Assembly: GCA_004519485.1 (NCBI GenBank) | Contig: CP038130.1 | Location: 806,001 to 870,000 of the forward strand | DNA: 64,000 nucleotides | Source of the DNA: Nannochloropsis oceanica | Taxonomy: Eukaryota > Sar > Eustigmatophyceae > Eustigmatales > Monodopsidaceae | Direction: 5' to 3' | Shown here: positions 20,656-30,910 of the stretch, piece after piece | Layout of the letters: each line of letters opens with the position of its first letter | Position numbering within the stretch: position 1 is the stretch's first letter | The notes under the pieces: model-generated | What the model saw: only the letters and a program-made list of their open reading frames with translations | Database searches by the model: none | Told to the model about the DNA's origin: nothing | Translations under genes and position numbers: made by a program

Positions 20656-22035
20656 TTAGTCGATATACTCCGTTCTGTGCGAGGTCGTATGGGAGGGAGA
20701 AAGGGAGGAAATAGTGAGGGCGAGATCGTTGTGTGAAAACATTTTTCCTTTCGAAACATACCTCCACAAGCCGTCGTTCACATAATGGATGAGCTCGATG
20801 GCTATGCCTTTGTTCTTTTCCCGTCTGCGTATGCATGGAAAACGTAGATGATACATATGGAAAATGTGAGTTTGGGCAGTCCAACCACAAAAAGACACTT
20901 AAAAATGATATCAAGAATATGGGAACACAATAAGAAAGCGCATCTGACATTGAAAGTTACAAGACAGAAAGATGCGTACATGTCAGTCGTTGACAGTTTC
21001 GTTAACCCCAAGGCCAGCTCCATTTCCTTCCCCTCCGCGCGAATCGCCTGCATTCATTAAAGAGGTGGAGAAATAAAAATAATGAGTCATCTGCCCCTCC
21101 TGTAATTGTTTCCTTTTCCTCCTTCCCTCGTTGTCTCAATGTAACGTACCACCGCCGTTCCTTCCGGCAACTCGTCTTCCATTTTACCTCCTTTGGAGGT
21201 AAGGCCCGGACACATAATATTGGCCCCACCCAAGACAAAGCGGATGGCGCCCTTGTCTACTTGTACTTCAGACATGAAGCCGGGATCTGTTTGAGTCGTT
21301 GTTGAGGGTGTGAAAGAAGTCAGGGGAAAAATGGATCATTCGAAATTGTGTGTGGTTATAAAGCGAATGCTGTGTGTGGTAATAAAGCGAATGCGTGCTT
21401 GCGTCCACTCGCGGGGTCAAATACCAATGACTGTCATTTGCAAGGGAGAATGAAAATCACACTTACTACATATTTAAAAAGCATGCGTGCATACAGAGAA
21501 AAAATTGGAGGGCGTCGCAGACTAAACGTACATTGATGGAGAACGCGAAGGGTGGGGAAGTACTGCCCGTCCCGGAGGCTGAAAAAAATGGGCTCACCTT
21601 CGAGAACCACCACTTGCACGTGACCCGGACTGTAGACATAATAGTCATAAAGCAATAATGAGTCAACTGACAGAGCAACCAAAGCACTTATTCCATGTCA
21701 GCCGTCCATTTCCCTTCCAACCATGTCCTTCTCATCTGTGCCCTGGAAAGCATACGTACATTTTGATGACCTCCACAGAGGCCTTCTGGGGAAAAATGTC
21801 CCCCATCACGCTTTCCAACCGCGGATATTGCTCCAAAATCTCGCAGCGGATGCCACGCCGTACGCTGGACTTGACTTGGCCATTGGACGAGAAATCCTCT
21901 TTGTTAAACCTTGCAAGGAATGGAGCAGGGAAAGAAGTTTTGAGCGTCAAGGCGGAAAGGGGAGAAAGATAATTTGCCCATCCACCTGAGCGATACGGCC
22001 AGTCGGCACTATACTGACGCATACCTTTTGAACAT
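20656..22035 (-). CDS. MCTS1: MCTS1/Tma20 homologue, PUA-domain translation factor
   Basis: Seven exons: 22035-22025, 21909-21760, 21629-21532, 21286-21150, 21047-20980, 20824-20762 and 20674-20656, all GT-AG. They join to exactly 181 residues, the length of human MCTS1. The start [12 protein letters not shown], the middle [14 protein letters not shown], the PUA signature [20 protein letters not shown], and [17 protein letters not shown] near the end align with the animal protein throughout. MCTS1 pairs with DENR, or acts in the eIF2D-like pathway, to recycle 40S subunits and to re-initiate translation; it is cytosolic. The first exon has only 11 coding bases and the last only 19. Four donors are GTACGT or GTACGC, a favoured form here. 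The start lies 375 bp from the divergent FKBP gene. Confidence 0.95.
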
Positions 22036-22410
22036 ACTGCTGCTAACTAGCTAGCTGAAGGGGGTGAAAGGAGGCTTTCTGGGCACGGCTGATGCTCGCC
22101 GTCGATTGTCGATGACCGAGGCGACGGAAGAGTCTTCGGGATCAAATATAGCCCTGGCGGTGGTGCGTGAGACCTGGAAAATTGGAATGGGATGGTGCAA
22201 GAGCATTGTAAGTCTGGTGAAAACATTTTTCAGGCAGGGATGGCAAAAGAGATTAAGTCCCTGCCCTTGCTTCGCCATGAAGGCCCGAATCATTTAGACA
22301 CGTCAACGAGCATTGAGTGAGTCCAACCCACTTGCCCACCCTCATCCTACTTGTCTCATACACCCATCACAGGTCGCGAGGACGACCACAACGACACGGA
22401 CACGGACGGC
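22036..22410. promoter_or_regulatory. Divergent promoter region MCTS1/FKBP
   Basis: These 375 bp separate the two start codons and must hold both promoters. No named motif was found. Confidence 0.5.
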
Positions 22411-23046
22411 ATGGCAATGAAACTTCTTTGCTTTACTCTGCTGTGTTGCAGCGTCCTCCCTTCAATGGCGTACCTCATGCCCTTTATGAAAGCTCCTTCC
22501 TGTAACCCCTCTTCTAGTGGCAAGAACACTATCGCGCGGCGAGATGCCGTGGCAGGAACCGGAATGATGGCGGCCCTGATATTAGCCGTGGGCGAAGGCA
22601 CGGCAACGGCCTTTGGGTTGCCTCTGGGGGCCTCGGCGGAGGAGCCAGTGAAAGTTAGAAAGGTTAACCCCAACAAGATCCGCGAGACTGCCAATGGCGT
22701 TAAATACTTTGATGTGAAAGTGGGAGAGGGCGCATCGCCACGTGAAGGGAACTATGTAATTATCACCTACATCGGACAGCTTTCGGATGGGACGATTTTT
22801 GATGGCCTGCACGGACCGGGGAAGAAGCCGTTGGCGTTTAAGCTGGGGGCGAAGCAAGTTATCCCCGGCTTGGAGGAGGCATTATTAGGCATGCAACCAG
22901 GAGGGGAACGGCAGTGTTTGGTGCCGGCTGAGTTGGCATTCGGGGAGAAAGGTGTGTGCACGGACAAGGGGGAGTGCTTGGTCCCGCCAAACTCAAATGT
23001 CAAGTATGACGTGACGTTGAAGCGTGTAGCGGTCTCGCCTATCTAA
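22411..23046 (+). CDS. FKBP-type peptidyl-prolyl isomerase with a thylakoid-lumen leader
   Basis: 211 residues. The C-terminal 110 residues form one FKBP domain: GVKYFDVKVGEGASP, NYVIITYIGQLSDGTIFD, QVIPGLEEALLGMQPGGERQ and the closing VKYDVTLKRV. FKBPs catalyse cis-trans isomerisation of prolyl bonds. The N-terminus has three parts: a signal peptide (MKLLCFTLLCCSVLPSMAY), a Ser-rich linker, then ARRDAVAGTGMMAALILAV ending near ASA. A twin-Arg followed by a hydrophobic stretch and Ala-x-Ala is the Tat-type lumen signal of thylakoid FKBPs, so import into the plastid and then into the lumen is likely. A Cys pair in GVCTDKGECLVPP resembles an insertion in lumenal FKBPs that can form a disulphide. 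The first hydrophobic core supports the start at 22411 over the upstream ATG at 22351. Confidence 0.9.
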   Translation: MAMKLLCFTLLCCSVLPSMAYLMPFMKAPSCNPSSSGKNTIARRDAVAGTGMMAALILAVGEGTATAFGLPLGASAEEPVKVRKVNPNKIRETANGVKYFDVKVGEGASPREGNYVIITYIGQLSDGTIFDGLHGPGKKPLAFKLGAKQVIPGLEEALLGMQPGGERQCLVPAELAFGEKGVCTDKGECLVPPNSNVKYDVTLKRVAVSPI

Positions 23047-23676
23047 GAGACATTTCCTTTGCTAAAGCGTACCGCAGCATTCAATACTGATGGTACTCTG
23101 AGAGGAAAAAAAGGAAAAGAATCACGCGGAGGTCTTCTTTATTTTCACGCCCACAATCCCATACATGAACACCCCCTTTTGTGGCGTCCATGTGTTGCAC
23201 ATTCGGTATTCTTGATAGATGACATCTCTAATCAGGGAAGTAGAGTCTGGCATTCATGCTCCGCATTGAAAGAAAGTCTACCACAAGGGAGGACAGGGGT
23301 AAATAGTAAACACATTCAAGTAACCACAACCAATCAGGCGATCCAGCAAGCCCCTCTAATTTGTTGTTCGTATGTATTCGTTCCTTGTCTTTGCTGTCGG
23401 CTCTCTGAGCCTCCACCATACCAACACACTGAGCATAACACCTTGTTTTCTCTAACATGCTTAACCATTCACTCATTTCTTTTTCCTAGGCCACGCGGTG
23501 CCTTCGATTATCTCCTTGCTTGCTTCCGTTTGATTTCTTCATGTACAGCTGCTTTTTAGAGGAGAGAAAAACAAGGAATCAAACATACACACGATCTGAG
23601 AAGAGAACCACAATTAAGACGATTAATTGACTTTGTCATTCCCCTCCATCTCTCTCTCCATACTCTTTCTCCAGTC
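23047..23676. other. Convergent intergenic region, nothing recognised
   Basis: Space between the 3' ends of the FKBP and FHA genes. Moderately AT-rich, with only short open frames; nothing beyond expected UTRs is seen. Confidence 0.6.
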
Positions 23677-24675
23677 TCACTGGGCTTCGCCTTGTTGCTG
23701 CAGCTCCACTGTCATGATGGTTCCACCACACTTCAACACGTCGTCCGTTCTAAGGACTTGAGGCACGCGCTCTTCCAGACTAATACTGTTAAGAAGGTAC
23801 AGGTAAGAAAGAGGGATGTGAGCCGGGTGACGAGAATTTAATGATAAAAAATAACTCAAATATACTACCTAGTCCATCTCCCTCCCACCCCCCTTATTTC
23901 CGCCCCCCATCCCAAATCTACATACCTATTGATAAAACTCCCATTCGTGCTCCCCAGGTCCTCAAAAACTATATTGCCGTTCCCCCGCACCTCAACCCGT
24001 CCATGCACCGTCGATACCTCCGGGTCCTGGGGCAAGCTGACCCCATGGTCCTTCACCTTTTTTCCCGTTGACCTTCCAATGATGAACTCCTTCCGTGCCT
24101 TGCTTTGAATCAGTTTAAAAGTACAACTGGCATATGGGCCTTCTTTGACGTGGAGAATGATTGTTTGGTATGCGGGGACGGTGGGTGGGGCACTGGCTGC
24201 TGCTGCGGCGGCTTCTGCTGGTCGAGGATGAGAGTAAGAGGTGGCAGCGCCTCCTGAGGAGGCATCAGTGCTGCTGTCACTGCTGGGTGGTTGTACTGCG
24301 GCAGGAGCCAGTGCTGGTTTTGTTTGCGTGGAGAAGTGGAAGTAAGAATGCGTGGCTTTCATAAGTACGGACTTAATTGCCTCCTTCATTCCCTCCCTCC
24401 CAGCCTCCCCATCGTCATTCATGGTGCCATCAAAGCCTACCATTATTGTCTTGGGCAAGCGCCAAGATCTCGGCCTTGCCCTTCTCAAGTTCTTCTTGCA
24501 AGTTCTTGATGAGGCCTTCGGCGTGGGCATTCAGATCTCCTACCAATTGGCTGCAGTGTGCCTTGAGGTACTCCTCCACGGTCTGCTCCTGCGATGAAAA
24601 CGTTGAAGATGTGTCCGCGGGCATCTTCTTGTCCAGGGCGGCCGCAGCGACTGCGGTACCTTTCCGACTGTCCAT
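23677..24675 (-). CDS. FHA-domain protein
   Basis: Exons 24675-24441, 24355-23926 and 23785-23677 (GT-AG) join to 257 residues. The N-terminal 80 residues are helical (EEYLKAHCSQLVGDLNAH, then LQEELEKGKAEILALAQ), followed by an Ala/Pro/Ser linker. The C-terminal 110 residues form a forkhead-associated domain with its hallmarks in order: FIIGRSTGKK, VSTVHGRVEV and EDLGSTNGSFIN, then LEERVPQVLRTDDVLKCGG. FHA domains bind phosphothreonine. The Ser-x-x-His pair and the Asn of STNG, which contact the phosphopeptide, are present, so binding is probably intact. The intron after FIN divides the domain. An upstream in-frame start at 24798 would add 41 residues. No targeting signal is evident; role and partner are unknown. 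Confidence 0.85.
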
Positions 24676-25440
24676 AGCCTTGGTTATGTACTTTCTGTGG
24701 GCATGTGGTGGTGTGTGAGTGCCTGCGAGTGAATGGAAAGTGCTCAAACGGGAATGGAAGAGCCTAAGGGGAGCCTTCTCTCGATCTCGATGCATCATGG
24801 CGAAAATCGCTGGTCAGCACTCTTGGCGATCGGGGAAGTCGAAGTAGTGATTCGAGGTCGAAGGCGGATGCCTGCATCTGCGCTACGGAAGTTGTCAATC
24901 AATGTGTGACTGTGATGATTTCTGCCCAAGTGGTCTGAATGACTGATGGCCGAAGAGAATGAGCCAGCATGTTCTCAAAACAGACAGCTCGCGCGCCAGC
25001 TGCAGGCCCCCGGGCCGGCCCATTTCCCCACTTCCCCATTTTTACTTTGCTTTTTATACACTTCATTCATTCGTGCGCTGAAAAAAACAATGCAGAGATA
25101 CATATCTTTATATAATATATTGTATTCTTCAAAATAAAATTGTATAGGCTCTTATAAATACTTCAAATGGTGATAAGCCACTCCTTCCACACACCCCTCC
25201 CACAATATCCTGTGACTCCTCGTGTTCAAGCTTGCTGGCGCATGCACAAGAAATGGAAAAGCGCCGATTAATGAGAAGGATTGACAGTATGAGACTTGGT
25301 TTGTACAGTATCGCCCTGGGGGATTGGCTGGGACAAGGGCATGACACATGCGGAGCGGAGAAAGAGAGGCTTTACGAGCGAATTTTCGACTACACCCTTG
25401 CGGCATTTTCAGCCCTCACGCTCCCATACACGAGCCAGCA
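24676..25440. other. Divergent intergenic region
   Basis: Lies between the FHA gene (minus) and the secreted coiled-coil locus (plus). It presumably carries both promoters. Short open frames only. Confidence 0.45.
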
Positions 25441-26670
25441 ATGAAGATCACACCCAACACTTTTGTCGCGGGCTGTTCATTTCTCCTCCTCTATCTAACT
25501 AACACCCCTGTAACCGTGCGCGCGGACCAGGGCTTGGAAACGATGGACTTTGAAGTTCCTTCGGGGGATGACATGATAGACGTGGAGGCGTCTAACGAGG
25601 TATTGAACAGTTCGTATCTCGGGACGGCAATGGGGCACGTAACATCCTGCGGGTGTACAGGAGTATGGTCCGTGGAGAAGCTCGTCCCCATGATCTTCGG
25701 TTTGGTCAACCGCGGCAAGATATGCGGACACTCTATGTGTAGCCTTCCCGCTGTCCTCCTCTTTTATCCTCCTTTCCCTTCTCCTCCTGGCCCTGTGTGG
25801 GCCGTCCGTCCCTTTGCCTGATCAAAAAACCTGTCAACGTCGCTAGTAAAACTCGGACAAAGGGATGAATATGCAACAATTTCTTGTTGGAAGGCTCCCC
25901 CTCGTGTGCAAATCCTAGAGGACGCAGGTTGCATGCGATAGTTCTAGCGGCAAACGGCAAAAGAACTAACGAGGTCTTCTTGTATTTTTGCATATTTTTT
26001 GTTCTTTTCTTGTTCTTGTCCGAGAAAGTTGGTACGTATTTCTTCATTCAAAGTCCCGTGCCTGTGCGTTGACCTCCCATCTCGTCTATCTATCTTGCCA
26101 TTTTTCTTCTCCATCATCTCAGGTCATGCTGTCTGCCCTCTTTTGCATTTACCCCACTCCCTTGATTCCCTGCTATTTTTAGCCAACACAACTTTCCTTG
26201 CCAAATTGCATCCCACATTTGACTAGCCATTCCTCATCGCTTCCCGAGCTGCCTTAACTACTGCCGAGGTCATTCTCTCCCTCGAAGAGCAGCTCAAGGC
26301 CTCCTCCCAAGAGCTAGGGGACAAAGCCGAGCACCTGTCCGCCTTTGAGAATGAAATCTCAAACCTATATGAGCAAGTAGAAGAAGTATCTTCCCAGCTG
26401 CTCAAGGGAGAGACTGCTACGACCATTGCAGCGAATAAGGAGGAAGTGTCTGCCCTGACCAGCGAGCTGGAGCTAGACCAGGAGTTGTTGAGGGAAGTCA
26501 GCGAGAAGGTCAAGACCTTGGGAGCGACCGTGGCTGAGAGTGAATGGCAGGCAGAAAAGGCGGAGGACGAGAAGCAGATCCTGCGAGAGGGCACGGCAGA
26601 AATAGAGCCGCAGGAGGAAGAGGGGGGACGGGAGATAGGATGGACACAGGAGGGGATCGGGGAAGGGTAG
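25441..26670 (+). CDS. Putative secreted coiled-coil protein (uncertain model)
   Basis: The first exon (25441-25599) encodes a signal peptide (FVAGCSFLLLYLTNTPVTVRA) followed by an acidic stretch. A second exon fits at 26227-26670: it begins right after an AG, is in the same phase, and encodes about 110 residues of heptad-like coiled coil (VILSLEEQLKASSQELGDKA, then VEEVSSQLLKGETATT), ending in an acidic Gly-rich tail at a stop. The join removes a 627-bp segment whose core is the left copy of the repeat at 25575-25975. Alternatively the first exon reads on into that copy (AMGHVTSCGCTGVWSVEK) and stops near 25820. I cannot decide between these readings. The family is not recognised. Confidence 0.4.
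25575..25975. repeat. Left copy of a diverged ~370-bp direct repeat
   Basis: Matches 27545-27925 in the same orientation. The best-conserved part runs from GGGACGGCAATGGGGCACGT to about 25735; beyond this, similarity continues in patches (TCCTCCTGGCCCTGT, ACTCGGA, CCTAGAGGACG, GGTTGCATGC) to about 25950. The plus frame AMGHVTxxGCTGVWSVEKLV is open in both copies, and the main indel between them is 9 bp. Confidence 0.85.
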
Positions 26671-26879
26671 GAGTGGAAGGAGTCGGGGCGGCCGAAGCAG
26701 CAACAGGAGGAGGAGGAGGAGGAGGAGGAGGAGGGAGAAGAGGAAATAGAGAAATCCCCACACTTTCTTTATCCCGAGGAGCAATAGCATGAGCACTCGC
26801 AGCAATAGCAAGAATTTGAGCATCAGCAACAACAGGAGGAGAGAGGGGAGAAAGAAAGATACTGAGAGGGGTCCGACAA

Positions 26880-27535
26880 GTAGTAGAAGGAGGAGGAGGA
26901 GGGGGATGGGGAGGAGGGGGAGGAGGAGGAGAAGAAGAAGAAGAAGAAGAAGAAGAAGCAGGTTCAACAGTAGAAGGAGCATTGGCAGTAGCACCAGCAG
27001 CAGAAGGAGGAGGGGGAGGGAGGGGAGGAGAAGGAGGAAAAGACGGAGGTGGAGGAGGAGGGAGACGAGGAAAAGAAGAAGAAGAAGGGAGAGAATGAGG
27101 ACGAGGGAGATTAGGAAGAAGAAGAGGAGGGAGAGAAGGACGAGGAGGGAGAAAAGGACAAAGAGGGTAGAGAAGGAGCGAGAAGGAGGGAGATAAGCAG
27201 GAGGAGGGAGAGAAGGAGGAGGAGAAGGAGTAGGGAGAGTAGGAGGGAGAGAAGCAGGAGTAGGGAGAGTAGGAGGAAGAGAAGAAGAAAGAAAGGGAGA
27301 GGAGGGAGAGAAGAAGGAATGAGAGAAGGAATAGGAGAAGGAGAAGGAGGGAGGAGGGGAGGGGGTAGAGGAGGAGGGGGAGAGGGAGAGAAGGAGGAGG
27401 GAGAGAAGGAGGAGGGAGAGAAGGAGGAGGAGGAGGAGGAGGAGATGGAGAGGAGGAGGAGATAAAGGACGAGGGGGAGGAGGAGGCTGAGGGGAGGGCA
27501 GAGGAGGCCGAGGAGGGGGAGACGGAGGAGCAGGT
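26880..27535. repeat. Long polypurine tract (GGA/GAA-rich)
   Basis: About 650 bp almost wholly made of A and G on the plus strand, with scattered pyrimidines mainly at 26960-27000. The minus strand therefore gives a long artificial Ser/Pro/Leu reading frame. Such mirror-rich purine tracts can form intramolecular triplexes. Confidence 0.85.
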
Positions 27536-27544
27536 TACGTGCCT

Positions 27545-27925
27545 GCTATCCGAGGACTTTGTTGGTGTGAGACGTGTGAACAGTTTGCATCTCAGGACGG
27601 CAATGGGGCACGTAACATTCGGCGGGTGTACAGGAGTATGGTCCGTGGAGAAGCTCGTCCCCATGATGGTCAACCGCGGCAGGATATGCAGAGACTGTAT
27701 GTGTTGCCTCCCCTGTGACCTCCTCTTCCCCCCCTCCCCTCCTCCTGGCCCTGTTTGGGGACTTAACTAGGTGTAAACCTGTCAAAGTCGCTAAAAAAAA
27801 ACTCGGAAAAAATAAGGGAAAGTAACATTCTTTTCTTGAAAGGCTCTCTCTCCCTCGTATGCAATTCCTAGAGGACGTCAGGTTGCATGCATGCGATAGT
27901 TCTAGGTTTGTAGGATAGCTACGAC
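27545..27925. repeat. Right copy of the ~370-bp direct repeat
   Basis: Second copy of 25575-25975. Its plus frame (AMGHVTFGGCTGVWSVEKLVP, then VNRGRIC) stays open to a stop at 27768-27770. Upstream the same frame runs into the acidic end of the purine tract (EEQVTCLLSEDFVG), so this may be the last exon of the same locus or of a duplicated, decaying one. Confidence 0.8.
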
Positions 27926-28052
27926 AGAAAAGATCCATATGACCTCATCATCACCATCATCATCATGAATATCTTCTATATGACATGCCTAAATCTCTTT
28001 CTCACAATAATTTCTTCTTTAAATGCTCCCTCCTTCATTCTCATCCTTCTTC

Positions 28053-29060
28053 CTATAGAGGGTAAACAGTCCTAATGATAGCCAAGTAAAGCGTCACATT
28101 CAGAATTAACATCGGGATACAAAGTGCGTACTGCCACAGTATCACATACGCCAACGCGTGTCCATGCTCCGCCTTCCCATGCACCAGGATCAGCATCACA
28201 ACATTCTGCGCCGTCGGTACCGCAGCATCCAGCAGCACGACCAAGCTCAACACAGGCGTCCCTACGAACAAACCTAATCCATACCCAGCCCACCACCAAA
28301 ACAACCCCACCAACGGAAACAAGAGGACTCTCCCCAAGATAATACAAAATATTACTTTCGGGGAGAACGCAAAGGAAGTCTCCACGTTGTTTTGAGCTGC
28401 CTTGTCATTCAAATACCTGATCGTTCCTGATCCTGAAAGCATTAGCATGGAGCAAGGCACTTGCGCTTGTCCGAGAATCTGCATCGCTCCCAAAAAGGCT
28501 CCTAAGGGGGGATTGGGTCTATCGGCAGAAGAGACAAAGAGTGCTTTGATTGGTGGAATTAAGCCCAGGAAGAAAGCAAGGAGGGCAGCCCGGATGGAGG
28601 GGTTGGCCACCATGCGAGAAAGGACGACAAGGGCCCCATTTTTGAAGGAGGCCAAGTAAGAGGTGTTGGTAGGTGGGGGAGGAGAGGTTCCTCCCAAGCC
28701 AAGGGTGGCAGAAGGGGAAAAAAGAGGGGGCACAGAATGGGTGAGAGTAGAAATGGGGATGCCGGAAGGAGGAGGAGGAGGAGGGGGAGGAGGGGGAGGA
28801 GGAGGAGGGGGAGGAGGAGGAGCAGAGGGGGTTGAAAGGCTTCCATTGGTGGTGGGGGTAGTGATGATGCTTGGAGGGACAGAGCCGCCACTCGTCCCGA
28901 TAAGGAGAGCATTACTGATGTCAGCGCTGCTCCTGATGCTTTTGCTGTTGCTATTGCTGATGCCGGTGGTTTGGTAGGTCGTTGCACCCGGCCTGCCCAT
29001 GCTCCCACTCCTCCTCCGCTGCCGTCCCAATAACCGATCCTTTTCTTGCTGCCCTTCCTC

Positions 29061-29097
<37 letters not shown>

Positions 29098-30473
29098 ATC
29101 ATATCCGTCCTTGACCCCCGTCGTCGGAAAAGCGCTGGAGACGAAGAAAACGAAGGCAAGTGCGTACTACTAAGGCTCCCTGCCAAGCCCACTAAGCCAC
29201 CCAAGCCGTGCCCACCGCTCACCTCCGCGTCTAATCGCGGGCGGCTCTCAACCGCATACCGACTTAAAATCGAATTTATATCTTCCTCATCCAAGATCTG
29301 CGATTGTGAGTGCAACCTTCTCAGTCTAGGCGTTCCTCCGCCTCCGTCAGAAGAGGGAGCAATCCGTCCATGCCTCGAATCATCAGCGTCAGAATCAGAC
29401 GTGTGAAAGCGAACGAAGCTTCCTCCCCCTCCATTTCGTCTCCGGGAAGAGCTCAATAGTCCAATCCGTTGCTGATGTTGCACCTGCCCGTCAGCAGCGA
29501 TAGGGGGGGGAGACGCCGCTCCAGGGATTGTCACAGGGGTCGCATAGGTAGGGCTCTCTACCTCCCCTGCGTCCCCCTCTCCCCCTGCAAATGTACCCCT
29601 TATCAAGTCTTCCTCATCCTCCTCCTTGAAACTATGCAATAATTCTTCCTCGTCTTCATCTTCGTCATCGTCTTCATCCTCGTCTTCGTCGCCCGTCCCA
29701 TCCTTCACAATTTCCTCCGCCCACGTGAACATTAATATTGTCTGTGTGATCAAATAAAACGAGATGTACTCCACCCCTCTCAACGCACATGTCGGCCCCA
29801 CCTCGGATGCTAAAGGCTCATCCGCACACAATGTATCAACCACAGCAATTGCAAGCGAGCCCACATTTCCAAACATTAGGGACAATGTCACTGCCTTGTT
29901 CCCTATCCCCCGAATCCGGAAAAAAGAAGTCAGGCACTTCGCAAGGAGATAACCAGAGGACACATGTAACAGGGCCATTGCCGGAAGTTTCCAGAGGACG
30001 AGCAAGCGAGCCAATGTCACTTCGCTGATAATATTGACGAATAGGAGGGCGGGAAGGGTGACGTGATAAACGAGACGGCCCAGGTCGGAAACGCCTTGGT
30101 CGTTGAAGACACCTGTGGGAGCGGAAGGGAGTGGAGGGAGAAGTTGAGACGGTGAAAACGTGCAGAGGATCTATTCACATTAGAAAGCGAGCGCAAAGAT
30201 GGAAGCAAAGAGGAGCGCACATTTATATCGTTCTGAACACCAGCATGCGGGAGGCCTTGGCCGCTACATCATTTCCACTACCTGACCCTCCCTCAAACCC
30301 GCATGCTCAAACTAAGCGTACGCGGCTCCTTCCTGACCCCTCTTCCCAGTCTCCTACTGATACAACGTACCATGCGCAGTGGCTGCGACGCCTATAAGGA
30401 CCAAGAAGACGATTTTGCTCGTGGCATTTGCCGATGCGGACAATGATTCTTGCAGTTGTTCCCATGTGGGCAT
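28053..30473 (-). CDS. PIN-LIKES/auxin efflux carrier family membrane transporter
   Basis: Exon 1 is 30473-30371 (103 bp) and exon 2 is 30112-28053, joined in phase 1; 720 residues. N-terminal membrane helices: SKIVFLVLIGVAAT (exon 1), then LVYHVTLPALLFVNIISEVT, the LLVLWKLPAMALLHVSSGYLLAKCL helix, and KAVTLSLMFGNVGSLAIAVVD with the NxGxL-type family motif. A 340-residue disordered loop follows (acidic Asp/Glu runs, poly-Gln, a poly-Pro tract). The C-terminal bundle contains RAALLAFFLGLIPPIKALF, PCSMLMLSGSG, KVIFCIILGRVLLFP, LLDAAVPTAQNVVML and a final helix. The LDAAVPTAQN motif and the two-bundle layout identify the AEC/PILS family, which in plants acts at the ER in auxin-like substrate transport; the substrate here is unknown. 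The exon 1 sequence and its upstream region are copied in the sulfotransferase array next door. Confidence 0.9.
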
Positions 30474-30910
30474 CTCGATCAACATATTGATGCTGGGTTC
30501 CACGGCGTTGCCGTTCGCTCCTGCTGCAGTTCCTGCTGTTGATCGTTATTCTCCCTTGCGACCTGAGGGTCTTGTGGGGTATTGCGTTGCGTGGGATGAG
30601 AGTCTGAGACGTCAAATCAAATTGAGGATGCGTTGTTGCTCGCCGTTACCATCCTTTCGGGCGCCGTTCGCCGTCACAATTCGTGAGGCGGGATGTAAAA
30701 TAGGACACCCGCGCAAAAAATATTAGAGTTTCCCTATATATTCAAAGCCCGGCCCAATTAGGATTGCCATGGAGCAAGACCTAAGCTAAAAGCACCAAAA
30801 TCAAAATCATTTAACAGGGAAGAAGCTATATAACAACCTCCCCACCCCTCCCTCGTAAAGTAAAAAAATAAAAATTACGATCGCGCCACGGACACATGCA
30901 TTTCATTACT
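30474..30910. promoter_or_regulatory. Transporter promoter region, the probable source of the array promoters
   Basis: Lies between the 3' end of sulfotransferase copy 1 and the transporter start. The parts next to the start (to about 30660) and next to copy 1 (from about 30720) are clearly homologous to the corresponding intergenic segments of the tandem units, but diverged and about 250 bp shorter in the middle. Shared stretches include TTACCATCCTTTCG and ATATTCAAAGCCCGG. Confidence 0.75.

Noticed and set aside
26510-27673. 387-residue minus-strand open frame rich in Ser, Pro and Leu
   Set aside because: It is the complement of the polypurine tract; stop codons are rare there because of composition. 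No domain, no start context.
30307-30615. 102-residue minus frame over the transporter start
   Set aside because: A different frame over exon 1 and the promoter; the spliced transporter reading explains the sequence and aligns with the array copies.
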